64,000 nucleotides of DNA, taken from positions 1 through 64,000 of the forward strand of contig DATJOK010000105.1 of NCBI GenBank assembly GCA_035507155.1. The letters are read 5' to 3'. Under the pieces are notes generated by a model that was not told where the DNA came from, ran no database searches, and saw nothing but the letters and a program-made list of their open reading frames with translations. This stretch comes from DASZHJ01 sp035507155. GTDB taxonomy: Bacteria > Pseudomonadota > Alphaproteobacteria > ATCC43930 > CGMCC-115725. Made by a program: the position numbers and the translations under genes. Each line of letters begins with the position of its first letter. Position 1 is the first letter of the stretch. Below are positions 59,483 through 64,000 of this stretch, piece after piece.

Positions 59483-60924
59483 ACCCCGTTATCCTGCCGC
59501 GACGGCCGCGGTTGCCCGTTATCGCCCTGATCGCGGGGCTCATGATCGCCGGGTTCGCCGCCGCGCCGGTCGCGAACGCCGCCCCGAAAACCGAGACGCC
59601 CGCCAGCACGACGCTGCGGCTCGAGGTCAACAAGGGACGCCTGGTCCATCTGGCCCAGCCGGCCGCCAGCGTCTTCGTCGCCGATCCGGCCGTCGCGGAT
59701 GTGCAAGTGAAATCGCCGTCGCTGGTCTATCTCTTCGGCAAGACCGCGGGCGAGACCACGCTCTATGCGGTCAGCGACAACGACCAAGTATTGGTCAATG
59801 CGAATGTTGTCGTGCGCCATGACGTCGAGCGCCTCGAGCAGGCCATTCACGAGATGCTGCCGCGCAGCGCCGTGAGCGTCACCACCGTCGACGATGCTCT
59901 CGTCCTCGAAGGCACGGTGTTCTCGGCCGCCGAGGGCGAGGACGTCCGCCGGATCGCCGCGCATTTCGTGCCGGATCCCAAGCAGCTCATCAACAAGATG
60001 AAGGTCGAAGCGCCGAACCAGGTGAACATCCGGGTCCGCGTTGCGGAGATTTCTCGCACCATAACCAAGGAATTCGGCTTCAACTGGGAGAACGTGTTCG
60101 GTATCGGGAACTTCGCTCTTGGTCTCGCGACCGGTCACACCGTTCTGAACGCGCCCGGCGTGTTCAATACGCGCAGCACCGTGCAGGGCACCCAGGCCGC
60201 CGTCAACAACCTCACGGGCGCCTTCAACAAGGGCGGCCAGGACATCAACGTCCTGATTGACGCGCTCGAGAATCAGGGCCTCATCACCGTTCTCGCTGAA
60301 CCCAACCTCAGCGCGCTCTCCGGCGAGCCTGCGAGCTTCCTGGCCGGTGGTGAATTCCCCATCCCGGTGCCGCAGGGCAATAATACGATCTCGATCGACT
60401 TCAAGAAATTCGGCGTGAGCCTGAATTTCGTCGCCACCATCTCCAGCGGCAATCGGATCAATCTGCATGTCCAGCCCGAGGTGAGCGAGCTTTCGAGCTC
60501 CGGCTCGATCCAGGTCAGCGGCATCAGCGTGCCGGCGCTCACCACCCGGCGCGCGGAGACCACGATCGAGCTCTCCAGCGGGCAGAGCTTCGCGATCGCC
60601 GGCCTCCTGCAGAACAACGTCAACCAGAACATCGACAAGTTCCCGTGGCTCGGCGATGTCCCCGTGCTCGGCACTCTCTTCCGCTCCAACTCCTTCCAAC
60701 GCGGCGAGACCGAGCTCATGATTATCGTCACGCCCTATATCGTGCGCCCGACTGCAACCGCAGACCGGTTGCTGCTGCCCACCGACGGCTATGTCTCGCC
60801 GAACGACGAGCGGCAGATCCTGAACGGCGACACCAACCGGCCGCAGTTCCTGAAGCAGGGGACCGCCCCCGTGAGCCGCGGCGGTGCCGGCCTCATCGGC
60901 CCCGCCGGCTTCGATCTCGAATAG
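59479..60924 (+). CDS. cpaC: Flp pilus outer-membrane secretin CpaC (RcpA)
   Basis: A 481-residue secretin subunit. A signal peptide ends near NAAPKT. The pilus-specific N-terminal domain follows (KGRLVHLAQPAASVFVADPA, FGKTAGETTLYAVSDND), then a BON-like segment (VTTVDDALVLEGTVFSAAEG). The C-terminal secretin domain has LSGEPASFLAGGEFPIPVPQ and LSSGQSFAIAGLLQNNVNQN, with ETELMIIVTPYIVRP at the end. It forms the outer-membrane gate for the pilus. Confidence 0.94.
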   Translation: MNPVILPRRPRLPVIALIAGLMIAGFAAAPVANAAPKTETPASTTLRLEVNKGRLVHLAQPAASVFVADPAVADVQVKSPSLVYLFGKTAGETTLYAVSDNDQVLVNANVVVRHDVERLEQAIHEMLPRSAVSVTTVDDALVLEGTVFSAAEGEDVRRIAAHFVPDPKQLINKMKVEAPNQVNIRVRVAEISRTITKEFGFNWENVFGIGNFALGLATGHTVLNAPGVFNTRSTVQGTQAAVNNLTGAFNKGGQDINVLIDALENQGLITVLAEPNLSALSGEPASFLAGGEFPIPVPQGNNTISIDFKKFGVSLNFVATISSGNRINLHVQPEVSELSSSGSIQVSGISVPALTTRRAETTIELSSGQSFAIAGLLQNNVNQNIDKFPWLGDVPVLGTLFRSNSFQRGETELMIIVTPYIVRPTATADRLLLPTDGYVSPNDERQILNGDTNRPQFLKQGTAPVSRGGAGLIGPAGFDLE

Positions 60925-60937
60925 ACGAGGTGATACT

Positions 60938-61624
60938 GTGAAGACCCGATTGATCATTCTCCTCGCGATCGCCTCCGCCGCGCTCGCCGCCTGCGACTCG
61001 ACGCCCGACGAGTGGACCAGCACTCAGGCGCCGCGCCAGCTGCGCGTCGACTTCCAGCGCCTCACCCACGCGACCGCCTTCCCCTCCGGAAGCGCCCAAC
61101 TTGCCCAGGGCGAGCGTGATTCGCTGCTCGGCTTCCTGCACTCCGCCGAAGTCTCTCCGGACGACACGATCTACCTGGAAGCGGCGGATGAGGACAAGCT
61201 ATCCAACAATCGCGTGAGCGCCCTGGTGCGCGACCTCTCCCGCAAGGGCTATTCGCTGGCGATGCTGCCGGCCAAGCGCGATGCGATCCCCCCTGACTCG
61301 CTGCTGGTGGTGGTCGAGCGCTATGTGGTGACGCCGCCGGACTGTCCCAACTGGACCAAGTCACCCAACGGCGATCATGAGAACGCGGTGTCGAGCGATT
61401 TCGGCTGCGCCAATCTCACCAACCTCGGCCTGATGGTGGCCGATCCGCGCGACCTCGTGATGGGCCGCGATCTCGGACCGGCCGACGCCGAGGTCACGAG
61501 CCTGGCGATCCAGCGCTATCGCGCCGGCAAGACGTCGCCGCTGGCGGGGACGTCCGCCGGCACGACCTATAACTTCGTTCCGATCGCTCCTGGCGGCAGC
61601 ACGGGTTCCAGCACGGGTCAGTAA
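60938..61624 (+). CDS. cpaD: CpaD-family pilus assembly lipoprotein
   Basis: A 228-residue protein. GTG start with GAGG seven bases upstream; the leader is MKTRLIILLAIASAALAAC, with Cys as lipidation site. The C-terminal part includes YVVTPPDCPNWTKSPNGDHE and SSDFGCANLTNLGLMVADPR, the signature of CpaD proteins with two cysteines. It probably helps the CpaC secretin to the outer membrane. Confidence 0.88.
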   Translation: MKTRLIILLAIASAALAACDSTPDEWTSTQAPRQLRVDFQRLTHATAFPSGSAQLAQGERDSLLGFLHSAEVSPDDTIYLEAADEDKLSNNRVSALVRDLSRKGYSLAMLPAKRDAIPPDSLLVVVERYVVTPPDCPNWTKSPNGDHENAVSSDFGCANLTNLGLMVADPRDLVMGRDLGPADAEVTSLAIQRYRAGKTSPLAGTSAGTTYNFVPIAPGGSTGSSTGQ

Positions 61625-61626
61625 TC

Positions 61627-62847
61627 ATGGCGGACGCCGCGGAAGCACAACGCGAGGATCCCGGCGCGCTCAACTTTCTCGCTTGCGTCAGCGACGAGGT
61701 GACGCGCGAGACGGTGAATCGCGTCGTCTCGCACCTCGGCCCTCTCAAGGCCAAGGTGCGCTCGGGCGATCTCGCCTCGGCGCAGCGCGCGATCGATGCC
61801 GCGGCGCCGCCGGATCTCATGCTGCTGGACATCTCCAGCAGCGACGATCCCGTGACGGCGCTCGAAGACCTGCTGCACCTTTGCCCGCGCTCGACGCAGG
61901 TGCTCGTCATCGGCTCGGTCAACGACGTCAGCCTCTACCGGGCGCTGATGGCGCTGGGCATTGTCGATTATCTGGTGAAGCCGGTTTCAGGCGATGTCCT
62001 GCACGACGCGCTCGCTGCGGTGATCGATCACCGGAGCTCGGAATCCGCCGCGGCGATGCCCCGAGTTCAGGCGCAGGCGTTCATCGGCGCCCGCGGCGGC
62101 ATCGGAACCACGACGATCGCCGCCTCCGTCGCCTGGTATTTCGTCAACGAATTCCACCAGAGGGCCGCGCTCGTCGACCTCGACCTGCACTTCGGAACCC
62201 TCGCGCTCAGCCTCGATCTGGAGCCGGGCCGCGGCTTGCGTGAGGCGCTGGAGCATCCCGAGCGCATCGACGACCTGCTGCTCTCCTCGGCGATGGCGAG
62301 CGCCGGGGACCGCCTCAAGGTGCTGGCCAGCGAGGAATCGCTCGACGAGAACCTCCAGTTCCACCCCAGCTCCCTGGAGCCGTTGTTCGGCGCGCTCGGC
62401 AACGATTTCGACCAGCTGGTGATCGATCTGCCGCGGCGGCTCGACGATTTCGGCCGCTTCATCTTCGGCAATGCGGACCAGCTCGTGCTGGTCACCGACA
62501 TGTCGCTGCCGGGGCTGCGTGATACCCTGCGCTTGGTCGACCTCTCCAAGCGCGTCGGGGTTCGGAACCCGCCTCTCGTGGTCGCGAGCCAGGTCGGCGC
62601 GCCACACCGCGGCGAGATCAGCCAGCGCGAGTTCGAGCGCGGGCTCGGCGCCCAGATCGATCACATGGTTTCCTTCGACCCGAAGGCCGCGGTCACCATG
62701 GCGCATGAGGGCAAGGCGCTACCGGACGCCGCGCGCAGCAGCAAGGCGGCGGAAGAGATTCTTCAACTGGCGCAGCGGCTCTCCGGCCGCGAAGCCGCGG
62801 GCAAGAAGCGGGTCGCCCGCGGCCTTCTTGGCCGTTTCTGGAAGTAA
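61627..62847 (+). CDS. cpaE: Pilus localisation ATPase CpaE (TadZ)
   Basis: A 406-residue protein. An atypical receiver-like N-terminal domain (ACVSDEVTRETVNRVVSHLG, PDLMLLDISSSDDPVTALED) joins a MinD/ParA-type ATPase domain with FIGARGGIGTTTIAASVAWY, ALVDLDLHFGTLALSLDLEP and DQLVIDLPRRLDDF. The Walker A has Arg/Thr where MinD has the signature lysines, which is usual for TadZ. It places the pilus machine, often at one pole. It lies directly before cpaF. Confidence 0.93.
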   Translation: MADAAEAQREDPGALNFLACVSDEVTRETVNRVVSHLGPLKAKVRSGDLASAQRAIDAAAPPDLMLLDISSSDDPVTALEDLLHLCPRSTQVLVIGSVNDVSLYRALMALGIVDYLVKPVSGDVLHDALAAVIDHRSSESAAAMPRVQAQAFIGARGGIGTTTIAASVAWYFVNEFHQRAALVDLDLHFGTLALSLDLEPGRGLREALEHPERIDDLLLSSAMASAGDRLKVLASEESLDENLQFHPSSLEPLFGALGNDFDQLVIDLPRRLDDFGRFIFGNADQLVLVTDMSLPGLRDTLRLVDLSKRVGVRNPPLVVASQVGAPHRGEISQREFERGLGAQIDHMVSFDPKAAVTMAHEGKALPDAARSSKAAEEILQLAQRLSGREAAGKKRVARGLLGRFWK

Positions 62848-62853
62848 GCACCG

Positions 62854-64000
62854 ATGTTCGGTCGACGCGGCTCCGATAATCCTCTGCAGGCGCGCATCCA
62901 GGCCCTCAACGCGCAGCGCGGCCGGCCGCTCGCGGGCGCCGCCCAGCGGCCGGAGGCGCCGGCGCGAGCGAAGCTCGACGATACCACCCTGGAGGCGGCC
63001 CGCGCCGTCGTGCAGCCGGCGATCGATGCCGCGATCGATGTCGCCAGCGTTCCGACCAAGATACGCGGCGAGCTGTCCCGTCAGGTCGAGGAGATCACCG
63101 TACGGGCGCTGGAAGAGAACCACCTGGCGCTCGCCCCTGCGCAGCAGCGGGATCTCGTCACGCTGCTGGTGAACTCGCTCGTCGAGGCCGCTCGCACCCG
63201 CCCCCAACAGCAGCCGCAGCGACCTACCGCGGAGGCGGTGTCGCGGACCTCCACCGTCAGCGCCGCCAGCCGGGCCAGCATCGACGACGCCATCCCGCGG
63301 ATCTATCCGCTGGTGATGGAGCGCATCGACACCGAGGTCGCCGCGAAGCTGAAGCGCGAGGAGCTCGCCCGCCAGCTCGCCGGCGTGGTGGCCGAGGTCC
63401 TGATCGAGCAGAAGATCCAGCTCAACTCCTCGGAGCAGCGCGATCTCGTCGTCGTCCTGCTGAACGACATGCTGGGCTTCGGCCCGCTCGAGCCGCTGCT
63501 CAGCGACGAGACCGTGAACGACATCATGGTCAATGGCGCGAAGCAGGTCTACGTCGAGCGCCGCGGCAAGCTCGAGCTCACCGACGTGACCTTCCGCGAC
63601 AACGGCCACGTCATGAGCATCGCGACCCGCATCGTCACGATGATCGGCCGCCGCATCGACGAATCGACGCCGCTGGTCGACGCGCGCCTTCCGGACGGCA
63701 GCCGCGTCAACATCATCGTGCCGCCGCTGGCGATCGACGGGCCCTCGGTCTCAATTCGTAAGTTCTCCAAGAAAGGCATCACTCTCGACATCATGGCGCA
63801 GCAGGGAAACATCTCCGCCCAGATGGAGACCGTGCTGAAGATCGCCTCGCGCTCGCGCCTCAATATCCTGATCTCCGGCGGTACTGGCTCGGGCAAAACC
63901 ACGCTGCTCAACGCGATGTCGCAGATGATCGACCCCGGCGAGCGCATCGTCACCATCGAGGATGCCGCCGAGCTGCAGCTGCAGCAGCCGCACATCGTGC
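62854..64000 (+). CDS. cpaF: Pilus assembly ATPase CpaF (TadA), truncated by window end
   Basis: The visible 382 residues are the N-terminal part of a type II/IV secretion ATPase. Walker A GGTGSGKTT is at about 342-350, preceded by GFGPLEPLLSDETVNDIMVN, VDARLPDGSRVNIIVPP and SVSIRKFSKKGITL. The window ends shortly after TIEDAAELQLQQPHIV, so Walker B and the rest are missing. The N-terminus is longer than usual: a helical subdomain (PTKIRGELSRQVEEITV to QQRDLVTLLVNSLV) is followed by a second copy (AAKLKREELARQLAGVV to EQRDLVVVLLNDML). It powers Flp pilus assembly. Confidence 0.95.
   Translation, partial: MFGRRGSDNPLQARIQALNAQRGRPLAGAAQRPEAPARAKLDDTTLEAARAVVQPAIDAAIDVASVPTKIRGELSRQVEEITVRALEENHLALAPAQQRDLVTLLVNSLVEAARTRPQQQPQRPTAEAVSRTSTVSAASRASIDDAIPRIYPLVMERIDTEVAAKLKREELARQLAGVVAEVLIEQKIQLNSSEQRDLVVVLLNDMLGFGPLEPLLSDETVNDIMVNGAKQVYVERRGKLELTDVTFRDNGHVMSIATRIVTMIGRRIDESTPLVDARLPDGSRVNIIVPPLAIDGPSVSIRKFSKKGITLDIMAQQGNISAQMETVLKIASRSRLNILISGGTGSGKTTLLNAMSQMIDPGERIVTIEDAAELQLQQPHIV

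Overview
The window is GC-rich and its gene families point to an alphaproteobacterium, most likely near Rhodospirillales or Hyphomicrobiales. The evidence is a CpaA-CpaF/Flp pilus locus, a phasin (polyhydroxyalkanoate storage), a ligase-associated DNA repair module, a Zur/ZnuA pair and many short alphaproteobacterial hypothetical proteins. The assignment rests on gene content only.

Layout. (1) 67-141 is a tRNA-Thr(UGU), abutting a membrane glycosyltransferase. (2) 1.8-4.7 kb is gene-poor, with tiny orphan ORFs, a receiver domain without its phosphoacceptor and a collapsed chemoreceptor pseudogene. (3) 4.7-9.4 kb holds an acetyltransferase, two envelope proteins, an acyl-CoA dehydrogenase and a marR-emrA pair without emrB. 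(4) 9.6-29.5 kb is a large surface-polysaccharide locus: an initiating phosphoglycosyltransferase, an AsnB-type amidotransferase, an epimerase/reductase, an O-antigen ligase/polymerase-like protein, two GT4 glycosyltransferases, two methyltransferases, a MurJ-like flippase, a WbpM-type dehydratase, a UDP-sugar dehydrogenase, RmlA, RmlB, GmhB and GmhA. (5) 29.5-39.5 kb carries ATP-dependent ligase, MBL exonuclease, Lhr-type helicase and PdeM endonuclease, interleaved with an MFS transporter and a phasin and followed by a photolyase. (6) 39.6-56.9 kb is mixed housekeeping: a GT87-like enzyme, a LapG-like protease, carbonic anhydrase, a HAD-UbiA fusion, panC, creatininase-like, znuA/zur with a shared operator, LysE-type exporter, a TPP-riboswitch-controlled thiC-nudix-osmC operon, amidase, EamA transporter and lipoproteins. 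(7) 57.3 kb to the end is a tad/cpa pilus locus with two Flp pilins, then cpaA-B-C-D-E and a cpaF cut off by the window edge.

How the genes work together. In the polysaccharide locus the initiating transferase, the WbpM-like dehydratase and the small epimerase fit a QuiNAc/FucNAc-type first sugar. The UDP-sugar dehydrogenase plus AsnB-type amidotransferase suggest an amidated uronic acid. RmlAB without RmlCD suggests a non-rhamnose 6-deoxysugar. GmhA/GmhB make heptose precursors. Elsewhere, GT-C enzymes and the HAD-UbiA fusion suggest polyprenyl-phosphate-sugar chemistry. No CRISPR array, insertion sequence, prophage or obvious defence island was seen. The least conventional items are the HAD-UbiA fusion with DPPR-synthase-like motifs, the CpaF with a duplicated N-terminal domain, the thiC-coupled Nudix gene, the split repair module, a possible small RNA upstream of the LysE gene and a CTGA-coupled acidic small ORF.
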